In this document: piece after piece, positions 1 to 12,884 of the stretch
Numbering within the stretch: the first letter of the stretch is position 1
Layout: each line of letters begins with the position of its first letter
Assembly: GCF_049243985.1 (NCBI RefSeq)
Contig: NC_135371.1
Location: forward strand, 2,133,501 to 2,197,500
DNA length: 64,000 nt
Source of the DNA: Paroedura picta
Taxonomy: Eukaryota > Chordata > Lepidosauria > Squamata > Gekkonidae
Direction of reading: 5' to 3'
The notes under the pieces: model-generated
Databases searched by the model: none
Seen by the model: the letters and a program-made list of their open reading frames with translations, nothing else
What the model was told of the DNA's origin: nothing
Program-made: the position numbers and the translations under genes

Positions 1-925
1 AGCCCATATTCCAACCGGAACTGATTTCCCCCCTCCCCACTGGAGTGCCCTTGGGGGGACAGTAGCATTACCTTTTAAGGATGTCGAAGTATATTTCCGT
101 AAGGGGGATGAAGAGCCTCTTGGAAAATGCTTGCATGTATTGTTTGTCTTGTGTGCCATTTGATCATGTTACGCCAGGGATTCCCAACTAGGGGTCTGCA
201 GAAGCTCTGGAGAGGTCCCATGGCCTTTCCCCTCCTGCCTGAATAGACTTGGCCACAAGCTAAGGAACTGGCTGCTTCTACCCAGAGGGCTTGGTGGGTA
301 GGCCATGGGTGTAAAAAAACCAATGGAAGGAGTTTTTCGTGGCATGGGATGACAGGTCCAGGCTGTCTTCTTAGCTCCTGCCCTTTCTGACCTACATGAG
401 GCGGAGCTGGCGTGGTAGCAGTAAAGGTGGGGGGAGGGAGGGAAAGGTAGGTGAAGGGTGCAGGTGGTCATGTTACTTCTGGCAGGGAGTCATGGCCAGC
501 TGACATCACTTCCAGGAGTCCCTGAAGCCTGAAAATATATTTCAGGAGCTCCTCCACAGTCTTAAGCCAAGCTGCTCCATGAACTATAACCTACCTTACT
601 TGCTTGATCGTAAAGCCCTGCATCTAAATTTTGCAGCTGAAATCATTATTAAAATCATGAATTTTTGCTTCTTGGAGGAGGGCATGTGAAGTGAGACAGT
701 TCAATTCCCCTCCCCCATTTGACATCTTTTCTCTAAATTTATGAATGTTCCATGTGCTTTCTTGTTCCTGTTTTGTGTGCGCCACTTTAAGACCGTGAGG
801 GGAGGGAGGTAAGCCAAATAAACAAAATAAAGGAATAAAATGTGTGAACTTCCTCATAGATATGAGGGCATTGCCCTCATGCTCCTCGCAAAGGTATGAG
901 AAAAGAAGAGGATGAATGCTGGCAT
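1..925. other. Gene-free left edge
   Basis: No gene is supported here. Around 75-150 a plus-strand reading with a short KRAB-like string (FKDVEVYF) is seen but has no clear acceptor and no conserved second half. Around 170-200 the sequence starts like a hAT terminus (CAGGGATTCCCAAC), but no matching right end was found. Confidence 0.5.
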
Positions 926-1700
926 TGGAGCTGGCCTCTGGAAAGGAAACACCGTTTGTTCCCTAGAAGGGGAAAGTCCCCTGAATGTAGGGGGGGGGGG
1001 TGAATGGCAGTCTGAACCTTATTTTGAGGCGCAAGGGCATGCAGTCATTCCCATTCCTTATTCAAATTTTCTTTGTGCTGGAGTCTTCTTGGGGGCAACC
1101 CAAGTAGAAGACTGTGGTGTCAGAAATAGCGTTTGGACTGGGCACCACTGTATACCCCTTGCAGGGGACAGTCTCTGGAGGGTGGTCATGAGGCATTGAG
1201 GGCGATCCAAAGATTGTTTTGGGGTGCAGCCTGGTACCAGCTTACTCCGATTGTCCTGGGGGCACCCCAATTTGGGTCACCTGGCACAAGAGCTGAATTT
1301 TGGAGCAGAGAACACCATCTGTCCCCTTGAGGGGGACAATCCCCTAAATGTGGGGGGTGTATGACTTTGTTGTTGTTGTTATGTGCGAAGTCGTGTCCGA
1401 CCCATCGCGACCCCATGGACAATGATCCTCCAGGCCTTCCTGTCCTCCACCATTCTCCGGAGTCCATTTAAGTTTGCACCGACTGCTTCAGTGACTCCAT
1501 CCAGCCACCTCATTCTCTGTCGTCCCGTTCTTCTTTTGCCCTCGATCTCTCCCAGCATTAGGCTCTTCTCCAGGGAGTCCTTCCTTCTCATGAGGTGGCC
1601 AAAGGATTTGAGTTTCATCTTCATCTTCAGTTTCATGTATGGCTTACGGTGGTCGAAACCTTATTTTGAGGTTCAGAGCTTTCGAATTCCTCTCAACGTT
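926..1700 (+). repeat. Diverged duplicated unit, second copy split by Bov-B
   Basis: Two related stretches are seen: about 926-1050 and about 1283-1363 continuing at 1636-1700. Both run through an 'ACACCxTxTGTyCC' block, a 'CCCCTxAATGTxGGGG' block and then 'CCTTATTTTGAGG'. The second copy is interrupted by a Bov-B fragment at 1364-1635. The unit itself is not a family I recognise. Confidence 0.6.
1364..1635 (-). mobile_element. Bov-B (RTE) LINE, 5'-truncated 3' end
   Basis: The minus strand reads the C-terminal Bov-B ORF signature (FGHLMRRKDSLEKSLMLG, then GRQRMRWLDGV and WRIIVHGV). A (GTT)n run at the left edge is the complement of the A-rich 3' tail. The fragment is flanked by the direct repeat TGTATG at 1358-1363 and 1636-1641, a target-site duplication, and the uninterrupted related unit near 1000 shows the empty site. 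Confidence 0.88.
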
Positions 1701-1814
1701 TCCCGCTGGACTCAAGAATAAGGAACTGGGGGCCAACCTCAGCCTCCCTTTCCAAATCCCATCTCCCCCCCAGGGAGCTCAGGGGGAGGCATTCTGGGCC
1801 TCCTCTCCTGTCAC

Positions 1815-2500
1815 CCACCAGCTGCCGAGCCCGGGCGGGGATTCGAACGCGGCTCTCCCACGACCAGCCCGAGCCCTCCGGCCACCCCCCATCGCCCCAC
1901 CCGAGAAAAGGCTCCCGAAGCGCTCACCGGATCAGTCCCGGCCGCCTCCCCGCCGGGCTGCGCTCCGCACAGGCGGCTTTTGGAGGGAAAGCCTCGCGGC
2001 AGGGAGCGCAAAGCCTTGCTTTCTATTGGGTGGCGTGGGCCAATCAGAACAGAGCTTGGTGCTGATTGGATGGAACGGAGCGTCCCCGTCAGAATGGGTG
2101 TTTGTTCCCCTTGGAAACAAAATGGCCGTTGGGGTGGGGGAGGGGAGGGGAGAAAAAGGCGGGAGTTTCCCTGAAGGGGGCCGGAGTAAAATGGCCGCCC
2201 GGGGAAAGTCAGAGGCCCGGGCTGGGGGGGGGCTGGGGGGGCTGGGGGGGCTGGGGGGGGGCTGGGGGCCTTTGGATCGGCTCCCTCGTGCGGAAGAACA
2301 AAAAAGGGCCTCTCTTGGTTCGCTGTTGGGGCCCAGAAGTGCTGCGGGCTCCTCTCCACAGTGCTCAATTCCCCCCTCTGCAAATAATGCGGCTTCTTGT
2401 TGGAGCTTCTCTGGTTTGGGCCCTGCGGAGAGCCTCAGAAGCGAGGCGACTCCAGGGCAGATGCGCCGCTCACCCTTGGCCCGGGGGCGCTGGCCTCAGC
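1815..2500 (+). promoter_or_regulatory. GC-rich, CpG-rich region upstream of gene A
   Basis: This stretch is CpG-dense, carries several CCAAT/ATTGG boxes near 2028-2070 and G-rich runs near 2222-2268. It resembles a CpG island. It may drive gene A or an unseen neighbour; the conserved promoter module of this cluster lies further downstream at 3255-3463, so its role here is uncertain. Confidence 0.45.
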
Positions 2501-2544
2501 CTGCAGGAGGGAACTCATGGAGGGGGAAGGGGTCTCCGGGGTCA

Positions 2545-2655
2545 TCTAGTCCGACCCCCTGCACTAGGCAGGACACTCGCAACCTGCCGCCCCCCTTGAG
2601 CCTTCACAGCATCTGTGCCACTGAAGGACTGCTCTAACTTCTTCCAGATGTTTAG
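2545..2655 (-). mobile_element. CR1-type LINE 3'-end fragment
   Basis: Reads as the reverse complement of the CR1 3' region (minus strand GGACTAGATGACCC block and the 'agtgtcctgc' block). Short and truncated. Confidence 0.65.
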
Positions 2656-2687
2656 GCGGGATTTCTTTTGATTTAAGTGGTGTAGGG

Positions 2688-2823
2688 CAGGGGTAGTCAA
2701 CCTGTGGTCCTCCAGATGTTCATGGACTACAATTCCCATGAGCCCCTGCCAGCGAACGCTGGCAGGGGCTCATGGGAATTGTAGTCCATGAACATCTGGA
2801 GGACCACAGGTTGACTACCCCTG
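2688..2823. mobile_element. Palindromic hAT miniature element, copy 1
   Basis: The two halves are near-perfect inverted repeats, starting CAGGGGTAGTCAACC and ending in its complement. An exact 8-bp target-site duplication, GTGTAGGG, lies at 2680-2687 and 2824-2831, which identifies the hAT superfamily. It has no coding capacity. Five more copies of the family occur at 29990, 38414, 47678, 48351 and 48783. Confidence 0.92.
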
Positions 2824-3254
2824 GTGTAGGGCAAGGACCTCCTTGGGGCGTATGGAGCCCCCCCTCCCCAAAACATCCATTTTCTGCAGGAGACGTGACC
2901 TCTGTAGTCTGGCCAGGAACTGTCATTCCAGGGGATCCCCTGGTCCCCCCTGCACACGGGCACCCCTCTTTAAAAACAAACATCTGTGTGCAGGAAAGCC
3001 AATCCCTCCCCATGAATATTTTGCAAATGGGCCTGACCCTTTGCAGAGGGATACCCTAACTCTTTTCACTTATCCCCCCTTATCTCACAGACCCTCAGCT
3101 TGCATTTGGTCCCCTGGCTCCCCAAGCAGAGGGGCCTCCCTTGTGACATTATCCCCCCCCCCTCCCGGGGGTGTCCCAATCCCAATTTCGGGAGGGAAAC
3201 TCTACAGGAGCACCACCCGATTGCATTGATGCTTTTGCAGAACGAGCACCGTCT

Positions 3255-3463
3255 GTCTGGAAGGGGTTAAGGGGAACGAGACCGAGAGGCCCGCAGTCCT
3301 AGAGAGGCCCGTGGGGGGGGGGAATGTGGGTTGGGGGCTGCAATGCCGGACCTCGAGCAGGGAGGCCGGAGGGGGGACTGGGAAGAGAGCCCCGCCTGCC
3401 TTTGGAGGAGCCACGCGCGGCCTGAAGCGCAGGATCCGAATCCAGCACCTTGGTGGAAGGGAG
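3255..3463 (+). promoter_or_regulatory. Gene A promoter module and likely noncoding exon 1
   Basis: The stretch near 3264-3315 holds the cluster's shared core: GGGGTTAA, then AACGAGA, then CCTAGAGAGGCCC. The same block lies beside genes B, C and E and at 48 kb. GC-rich sequence follows and ends in a donor-like GAAGGGAG|gtaggg with exon end at 3463. I infer transcription start and a noncoding first exon here. No TATA box was seen. Confidence 0.6.
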
Positions 3464-3979
3464 GTAGGGGTTTTTTTGGGGGGGGAGGGAGGAGCTGACT
3501 TTTGAAGGAAGGGCAGGGTGGTTGCTCTTTCCATCTCTTCCACCCCACTGGCACTGTTTTTCCTTCCCTGGGTCTGGAGTGTGGGTTTTCCCTGCAGGGC
3601 TAGTTTTCTGCGTGCAGGGAGAACGCCTCTAGTCAAGCACCCTATCCCGTCTCCTCAGGGTTCTCCCATCTTGTTCCCCGCCCATTCTCCTAAAGGGGGG
3701 CAGGAGGAGCATGGCTACTTTGGGGGGGGGGGAGGAAGGAGGGAGGTGGCTTCAAGCAGGCAAAGGGGCTCCTCTCCCAGGAAGGGGTGGGCAGTGGTGG
3801 CGAGGAAGCTTTTCCAGGGGAGGAGGGGGATGGGTGAATTAGAAAGGTGAGGCATCTCCCGCCCCCCACTATAACATGTCCCGTTGAGGGGAGAAACGTC
3901 GAGGTAAACACTGAATCTAGAAAAGGTGCATGGGACAAAAGGGGTTTTCCACCCTCTTCCTTTCTGCCTCTTCCAGCAG

Positions 3980-4050
3980 GAGTGGAAAGAGCTCTGGAGC
4001 CATCTCCTCTGCAGGCCGAAGGGAGAAGAGCTGCCATGCCATCAGCTCAG
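3980..4050 (+). CDS. Gene A start-codon exon
   Basis: Bounded by a tandem acceptor (TTCCAGCAG) and a donor (CAG|gtatgg). It contains one short coding piece, ATG at 4036 giving M-P-S-A-Q, and ends in phase 0, exactly what the KRAB exon at 4469 needs. Genes D (M-K-P-S-Q) and F (M-K-T-S-Q) have a matching 5-codon start exon, which supports the call. The rest of the exon is 5' UTR. Confidence 0.7.
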
Positions 4051-4444
4051 GTATGGGGGGAATCTCATGGGGGAACGTGCGGCAGATAGTAGGGATGCTT
4101 CTTTGTTGTCCTGCTCGGAGGAAGAGGCCCCTTCCTATTAATTCTCGTGGGAAGGGAGAAACATGGTCACCCTCCTTATCTAGGGCAGCAAGGCAATTGG
4201 CACATTCCTTTTGATTTGGTCCAACACCAAATTTCTCCGTAACAAACCTGAATTTCCCACACATACCTATTTGGTCCTTTCTCATCTGGACACCTCATCC
4301 CTCTTCCCCCAAAGGCCGCTACTCTGCTACTCCTGAGGTCAGCCTCTCTGCTCCCAAGATGCTCCGAAGAAGGACTGGGGGGAGATATGCCCGTGGGGCT
4401 GTTCTCTTCACCTCTTTGTGCTGCTCTTTCCAGTGCTGTGATGA

Positions 4445-5958
<1,514 letters not shown>

Positions 5959-7748
5959 GAGAGGTGTGGCAGTTAGCGAGTGAAGCAGGACACCACCAAT
6001 TGATGGAAAAAGAGGATACATATTCAGATGTGAAAGAGAAGTCTGAATATTTGGATGCACCAAAGGAGGACAATGGAAAACACCCAACTAAACGGAGGAA
6101 TAATTCTGGTCTTGTACAGGGGAATAACTCTGTACAGCAAAAGATATATCATGGAGGCAACAGCGCCATGTGTACTACAAGCAGGGGAAATTTTACTGAA
6201 ATACCAATTATTAATATACAAGGAATGTGTAACAGAAAGAAAATCTATAAATGCCTGGAGTGTGGGAAAAACTTCAGTGAATCTTTCAAACTTAATTCCC
6301 ATCAATTAATTCACATGGGGGAGAAACCTTATAAATGCCTGGAGTGTGGCAAAAGCTTCAGGCTAAGTGCATCCCTTACTTCCCATAGAAAAACGCACGC
6401 AGGCGAGAAACCATATAAATGCTTGGAGTGTGGGAAAAGCTTCAACTGGAATTCAAATCTTACTTCGCATCAAAGAATTCACTCAGGGGAAAAACCATAT
6501 AAATGCCTGGAATGTGGCAAAAGCTTCAGCGAGTGTTCCAGTCTTACTTCCCATCAAAGAATTCACACAGGGGAGAAACCATATAAATGTGTGGAGTGTG
6601 GGAAAAGCTTCCGTCGAAGTGATAAACTTACTAACCATCGAAGAATTCACACAGGGGAGAAACCATATAAATGCTTGGAGTGTGGAAGAAGCTTCATGAA
6701 GAGTGCATACCTTACATGCCACAAATGGACACACACAAGGGAAAAACCATACAAATGTCTGGAGTGTGGGAAAAGCTTCAGTCAGCGTTCCAATCTTACT
6801 TCCCATCAAAGAATTCACACAGGGGAGAAACCATATAAATGTGTGGAGTGTGGGAAAAGCTTCCATCGAAGTGATAAACTTACTAATCATCAAAGAATTC
6901 ACACAGGGGAGAAACCATATAAATGCTTGGAGTGTGGAAAAAGCTTCATGAAGAGTGCATACCTTACATGCCACAAATGGGCACACACAGGGGAGAAACC
7001 ATTTAAATGTCTAGAATGTGGAAAATGCTTCAGGAATAGTGGATACCTTAGTTACCATCAACGATGTCACACAGGAGAGAAACCATATAAATGCTTGGAG
7101 TGTGGAAAAAGCTTCACACATAGTGAATACCTTACATGTCACAAACGGACACACACAGGGGAGAAACCATATAAATGTCTGGAATGTGGGAAAAGCTTCA
7201 GTCAGCGTTCCAGTCTTACTTCCCACCGAAGACTTCACACAGGGGAAAAACCATATAAGTGTCTAGAATGTGGAAAATGCTTCAGGAATAGTGCATCCCT
7301 TAGTTGCCATCGACGATGTCACACAGGGGAGAAGCCGTATAAATGTCTGAAATGTGGGGAAAGCTTCAGGAATAGTAGACTACTTACTGTCCATCAAAAA
7401 ATACATGGTGGGAAACCATATAACTGTCTAGAATGTGGAAAAAACTTCAGTGACAGTTCCACTTTTACTTCTCATCGAAGAATTCACACAGGGGAGAAAC
7501 CATATAATTGCCTGGAGTGTGGGAAAAGCTTCCGTCGAAGTGATAAACTTACTGATCATCGAAGAATTCACACAGGGAAGAAACCATATAAATGCTTGGA
7601 ATGTGGGAAAAGCTTTAGTCAGAGTAGCAATCTTACTTCCCATCGAAGAATTCACACAGGGGAGAAACCATATAATTGCCTGCAGTGCGGGAAAAGCTTC
7701 CACCGAAGTGATAAACTTACTAACCATCAAAGAATTCACACAAGATAG
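5959..7748 (+). CDS. Gene A zinc-finger exon (KRAB-ZNF, 18 C2H2 fingers)
   Basis: Final exon of a KRAB zinc-finger gene, a predicted nuclear sequence-specific DNA-binding repressor. After a leader of about 95 residues come 18 consecutive C2H2 fingers from 6246, mostly [10 protein letters not shown] with TGEKP linkers. Fingers 4-6 (6498-6749) and 7-9 (6750-7001) are near copies of each other. Linkers before fingers 7 and 15 are altered (TREKP, GGKP). The acceptor is the tandem TTTCAGCAG; either AG keeps phase 1, joining the KRAB exon as [10 protein letters not shown] or with one extra Ala. Joined coding length with 4036-4050 and 4469-4595 is 1932 nt (643 residues). The frame stays open upstream to 5919 but that part is intronic. 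DNA target unknown. No orthologue was recognised, so no symbol is given. Confidence 0.92.
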
Positions 7749-7830
7749 AAACCATATAAATGCCTGAAGTGTGGGGAAAAGTTCCATCAGAGTGCACACC
7801 TTCCCACAAATGGAAGAATATGTTGTATAG
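7749..7830 (+). pseudogene. Decayed 19th finger after gene A stop
   Basis: Right after the stop the same frame continues [18 protein letters not shown] and then loses its histidines. The stop replaces the Glu codon of the TGEKP linker (GAG to TAG). The array was therefore once at least one finger longer. A polyadenylation-like AATAAA lies at 8688-8693. Confidence 0.8.
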
Positions 7831-8029
7831 TCATTATTTTAATTATATTGCCTGGTTAAGTCCTAATGGCAGATTCTGCTTGAAGTGGTTTTCTTATCAG
7901 GCTTAATTAAAGTGATTGGCCTTCAGAGACAAAGCCCATCACAGCCAGGGTCCCTCACAACTACAGAAGCACCTCCACCAAGACAGCTTGGTTCCTCTAT
8001 GCAGGACCCTCTCAAGGTGTCATTCCATC

Positions 8030-8282
8030 AAAACATCTGGAAGAAGTTCCTGACAGAGCAGTTTCTCAGTGGAACAGGCTTCCTCGGGAGGTGGTGGGTT
8101 CTCAATCTTTGGAGATTTTAAAACAGAGGCTGGAGAGCCATCTGACAGGCTGATTCTGTGAAGGTTCAAAGAAGTGGCAGGTTACAGTGTCAGCGATAGG
8201 GTGGTGAGTGTCCTGCATAGTGCAGGAGGTTGGACTAGACGACCCAGAGGTACCTTCCAACTCTTATAATTCTGTGGCTTCC
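8030..8282 (+). mobile_element. CR1-type LINE 3' end
   Basis: Plus-strand CR1 3' region: 'ggctggagagccatctgac', the 'tgtcctgcatagtgcagga' block, GGTTGGACTAGACGACCC and a degraded ATTCTGTG end. Related copies lie at 2545, 41888 and 48738. Confidence 0.75.
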
Positions 8283-8289
8283 TGCAACC

Positions 8290-9570
8290 AACAAAATCAA
8301 CAACTGCCTATTCATGTCCATTCTATGTTGTGTCCAAAGTCCAGGGGAATAGCTTGGCTGAGAGCAGGCAGGCTGCCATTCTCTTGGCTTTCTGCAAATT
8401 GTAAAATGAAGTTTTCAGAAATACGTTTTGATAAAGGGACAGAAACTAGTCTGTACGGTGTCCTGTATATACGACAATAAACATAATCCTCCTGTGTAAC
8501 TCCTGTACCACTGAGCGTGTCCATAGAAGCTTGTGCTTGGTTTTGGTTCCTTTTTCCTCGATTTTCTGCTCCTTTTCTGATTTTTTGTAATCGCAACTTC
8601 TGTTGTGTTGTTTCCTGGATGCCCCATTCTTGTAGATATAAATTGTGTCACACTCTGTAACCCTCCTTTTTTCAAGGATTTTTAAAAAATAAAGTGAATA
8701 AAATACAAATTATAATAAGAACTTGCATTACATTATTATTACATTTTTCTACAACTATTCTTATTATGACAGCAATTCTTCAAATTCTAATATATACCTA
8801 CTTAAATCAGATTTACTTTCCTCATATATTATATCAAATATATAACTAAATAAGAGGTAACCCCATTTTAATTGAATCAAATTCCACAGGCTTAATTTTA
8901 AATATTAATCTGGAATAAAGATAAAAGAATAAGAAAGAAAAAGAGGCTGCATTTCCCGCTGAACGGAAGTGGAAGATAAACTGTCTTATTCCTTGCCGGG
9001 AAAAAGGCAAAACACCTAACCAGTTTCTTCCAGATTCTGCTGTGATGTCTTTCGTATTTAAAGTATTATATCAAAATAGTTTTTAAAAGAGTTGGTTTTC
9101 AGTTCTTATAAAAGGCTTGAAAATATATACTTTCCCCTCAAGTCTTTTTTAGTAATTCAGTGTTTCAACCGTGAAGCTCACGGATCCAATTCGCACTTGT
9201 CTGGGTTCCCTTAATATAAACGAGTCATAGTTTTTAAAAAGGTTTTCCGTTGTTACACAAACTTGAAGGCACAGGCTTCTCAGTCACATATTTCAGTGGT
9301 TAATTCAATATTCCAGCAACAACCCTCAATAGTCATAAAACGGCTAATTTCACACACACAGAAAGATGTGAAGCGAGATTTTAAAAGTGAAATAAGAGAA
9401 TGGGACAGGCAGGTTATTTCTGTTTACATGAAGCAGGACTTCTTCCACATTGTTGGAGATATTTTCAGATAATTAGAAGTGAGATATTACACACACACCC
9501 TCCCAATTAACACTGTATTAAGTGTTAATTAAGTGTTAAAAATTAACACTGTATTAAGAGCACCTGGGTT
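8290..9570. other. AT-rich stretch without genes
   Basis: Likely the 3' flank of gene A. I see AT-rich sequence, the AATAAA noted above, and short direct repeats of a TTAACACTGTATTAAG unit at about 9505-9560. No gene. Confidence 0.5.
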
Positions 9571-9574
9571 TTGA

Positions 9575-9977
9575 AGAAGAGTTGGTTCTTCTATGCTGCT
9601 TTTCTCTCCCCAAAGGAGTCTCAAAGCGGCTTACATTCCCCTTCCCTTTCCTCTCCCCACCACAGACACCCTGTGAGGGAGGGGAGGCTGAGAGAGCCCT
9701 GAGATTACTGAAGAAGAGGAATTGGTTCTTATATGCCGCTTTTCTCTACCCGAAAGAGTCTCAAAGCGGCTTCCATTTGCCTTCCCTTTCCTCACAACAG
9801 ACACCCTGTGAGGTGGGTGAGGCTGAGAGAGCCCTGATAATACTGCTCATTCAGAACAGCTTTATCTGTGCTGTGGCGAGCCCAAGGTCACCCAGCTGGC
9901 TGCATGTGGGGGAGCGGGAAATCAAACCCGGCTCGACAGATTAGAAATCCACACTCCTAATCGCTACACCAAGCTGG
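9575..9977 (-). mobile_element. Two stacked copies of a tRNA/MIR-like SINE
   Basis: Both copies are in minus orientation. The first (about 9575-9707) is only the 3' part; the second (about 9708-9977) is near full length and ends with the tRNA-like head (complement of AGCxTGGTGTAGCGATTAGG). Each begins with the GAAGAA tail complement followed by GTTGGTTCTT. The interior resembles the MIR/CORE domain (complement of GGGTGACCTTGGGC). I infer a SINE inserted into an older SINE, or tandem insertion. Confidence 0.8.
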
Positions 9978-10682
9978 TAGCAGGTGTACTCAAGATTTCC
10001 TTCTCTCCACCTGGCATTTTAGTACCGAACCAAAGAATCAAAGGAGGTCAAGGACGAGGCTCCCTCTGTTTGCCACCATTGCCCTGAAGCCCTCACTGTG
10101 CCATGCTCCTTGAGTCTCAATTAAAGATCAACCATAACAGACATAGACCAAAAAATGCTCACATCTGACCAACTCCCTGAGGCCCCTGAAGTCTTTCATT
10201 TCTGCCACTTAGAGCAGTTGTCCACCTGGGGGTTGCGATCCACCCTTTCCCCAGGGGTCACTGCCTCCTTCCTAGTGGTGCGAGGATTGTGCGTGGCCGC
10301 TCTGGCCATCACGGAGGCCGGTGGTACCCCTCTGTGCCACAGTGCTGGCTGCCTCGGGCTTCTGTGATAGCCAAAGTGTCCAGGGAGTTGTGTCATCAGG
10401 TAAGTTGAAAAACACTGACTTAGAGTCTGGTCTTTTAAACGCACAGAACCCAAAGCAAATTATTATTATTTATTATTATTATTATTATTTTCGACATGCT
10501 CACTCAATGAAGCATTTGGGATGCTCACAATGCTCACGGCCTGGTGGTTGAGCCAGTCAACAGAAGGCAACCAACAGGGAAATGAGGCGCACCCATGAGC
10601 TTCTCGAAAAGCTGGTTGCACAGAGGACTCTTGGCTGCTGGCTATCAAATCTCCCAGGAGAAGGTTTTGGGCAAGAAATGGT
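9978..10682. other. No gene; short (ATT)n run
   Basis: A (TTA)n microsatellite lies at 10459-10490. Nothing else was recognised. Confidence 0.5.
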
Positions 10683-11900
10683 CTTCATTATTTCATTTAT
10701 TTATTTTATTATATATTTGTATACCACCGCTCCCAGCAAGCTGGCTCGTGGCGGTTCACATCATATAAAACATTCCATAAAATTTCCAAATATTTTGCCC
10801 TGCCCACATACAATAAAATCCCCATAAAATCATACCCATTACAAAATCCCTGTAACAACGATTAAAACAACAATACTGTTGGCATTTAAACAATTAACAA
10901 TCGCTAATTAATTATTAGTTACTACCAATTCTTCCCAGGCAATGGTAGGGCTGTAGCACCACAGATGGAAAAAGGCCCAGGCACAAGGGGAGGGAGATGA
11001 CCCGATCACATACCCTGGGCCCTCCACCCAGCCTCAACCCAACGCCGGGCGGAAGAGCTCCGTTTTGCAGGCCCTGTGGGACTTCAAGAGCTCCATCAGG
11101 ACCTGCAGCTCTTCTGGGAGCTCTTTCCACCTGGCAGAGGCCAGGACAGAAAATGCGCTCGCCCTGGTCGAGGCCAGGTGCATCTCCTGGGGACCCGGGA
11201 CCATCAGCAAATTCATACCTGCAGGACAGAGTGCCCTGCGGGGGGCACAAGGAGGCAAGCAGTCCCACAAGTTGGTAGTGCCCAAGCCATGCATAACCTT
11301 AATGGTCAAAACCAATACCTTGAACCTGATCTGGAAACAAATTGATAACCGACATAGTTGTTTCAGCCGTGGCTGGACATGGGCCGTCCAAGATGCCTTA
11401 GTGAGGACCCCTGCAGCCCCATTTTGCACCAATTGCACTTTCCGGGTCAAGGACAAGGGCAGGCCTGCATAGCGCGAGTTACAGAAGTCTAGCCTGGAAG
11501 TGACTGTGGCAGAGAGTTCTGAAGACAGGTAGGGTGCTGGTAGCTGCGCTTGGCACAGATGAAAAAACACCGCCTGGGCTACTTTCATGACCTGCACCTC
11601 CACGGAGAATGAGGTTTCCAAGGTCGTCTCCCAATTCCTAGCTTGGGGCACAGGTGTCAGCTGCACTCCATCTAGCCATGGGAGAGGCAATTCCTGATCC
11701 GGCCCCTTCCAACCCAGCCACAGGAACTCTGTTTTGGAAGGGTTGAATTTCAGGCGACTCTTCCTTCTCGAAACCTGGCCTGTGATCCAACGACACTGGC
11801 CTTGTTCTTCTTGGAAATTAGAAAGACAATGCAGTCTGACACTGGAAGCTAGAGAGTAAACCAGACCCCTGGTCACCTCAGTGTCCTCCTGCTTCACCAG
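10683..11900 (-). mobile_element. L2 LINE, 3' half with reverse-transcriptase C-terminus
   Basis: The minus strand is open for 287 codons (11034-11897) and shows the L2 signature: SRLDFCNSRYAGLPLS, KVQLVQNGAAGVLT, FKVLVLTIKVMHGLG and ELPEELQVL. It is followed by the 3' UTR and the L2 terminal 'GCGGTGGTATACAAAT' block with an AATAAATAAAT tail. The element is 5'-truncated. The long open frame suggests moderate rather than great age. Confidence 0.88.
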
Positions 11901-12880
11901 ATGTTTTCCTGCTGTCTCCCTAAAAGGGGTGAAGCAGTGCCATGACTCTTACTCCTGCTGTTCTCCTTAGGACCTCACTGCTCACACCAAAGGCCAGGTA
12001 CAGAATCAGACCGCCTTCTGCCCCAGCGCAGATCGTACTGTGGAGCTGGTGGGCTCATCATGAGCTGGGACCCAGGCAAGGAGCCTTTAAAGGGAATCAA
12101 GTTTGACTGAAAACAATGTGGCATCCTGCACTGACCTCATCACACTGCTGCTCACCCAAGGCTTGGTCGGCCAGACCAGGGGACAAAGTATCCAATCTGC
12201 TGGGCAGACTGAATAAGCCTCTGAACTCCTCCGATGATGATGATGGAAAGTAGCACTTTGCTCCTGGGAAGTCCCAGACCTCTGTGGCAGAGGACAACAC
12301 GGTATCCCTGGCTCTCCTCTGCTCTTGAGCCCTTCTGGCTTCTCAAATGCCCAGTCCTTGCATGTCCCCTGTTGACATCTGTGTTGCCCCTTTGCCAGGC
12401 TCGTTGGCTCCATCAGACGAGAGCCAATTGCCAGCACTAGGGAGAGATTGACACCTTGTGAATGGGGTCGCCATAGGACACCCAGAGGTGACCTTGTGCT
12501 GCTGCTGCTGGCCCTGGGTGCTGAGACTGGAGGCAAGGAACAGACCGAGACTATTCAGCTAAAGGGCAAAAACTGGACCACCTGGACCACCTTGCAAAGC
12601 ACCCAAGCGATGGGAGACTCCTATAACAACAGGAATGTAGGCTCCACCTCTGTTCTCTGTCTACCGAGTGACTCTGTCCCCAACCCTTTAGGAAAGAACA
12701 AGGGCTGAAGAATAACCAGCCCCATCCAGTAAGAGAGTTGATAAAGTAGCCAGAACAAACAGGCCACCTTAGATTTCTCACCTAATACGAGATGGAAAGG
12801 CAGGTTTAAATTAGATGGTTAGGCTACTACTATTAGAGTAGTATACCATGTTTATACTGTTAGGTTGGGAGAAGGAGTTA
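11901..12880. other. Unassigned stretch, probably LINE debris
   Basis: No host gene or clear repeat boundary seen. It lies between opposite-strand L2 pieces and is probably degraded LINE sequence. Confidence 0.4.
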
Positions 12881-12884
12881 TCAT

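Noticed and set aside
1639-2637. A 332-codon plus-strand open frame
   Set aside because: It runs through Bov-B flank and a GC-rich island, is rich in Pro, Gly and Arg with no domain, and its complement is also open; typical of CpG-island chance frames.
9900-9977. tRNA gene at the SINE head
   Set aside because: The tRNA-like part is the head of a repeated SINE with no complete cloverleaf.
12087-12536. A 149-codon minus frame
   Set aside because: No recognisable domain and surrounded by L2 debris; no matching exon structure.
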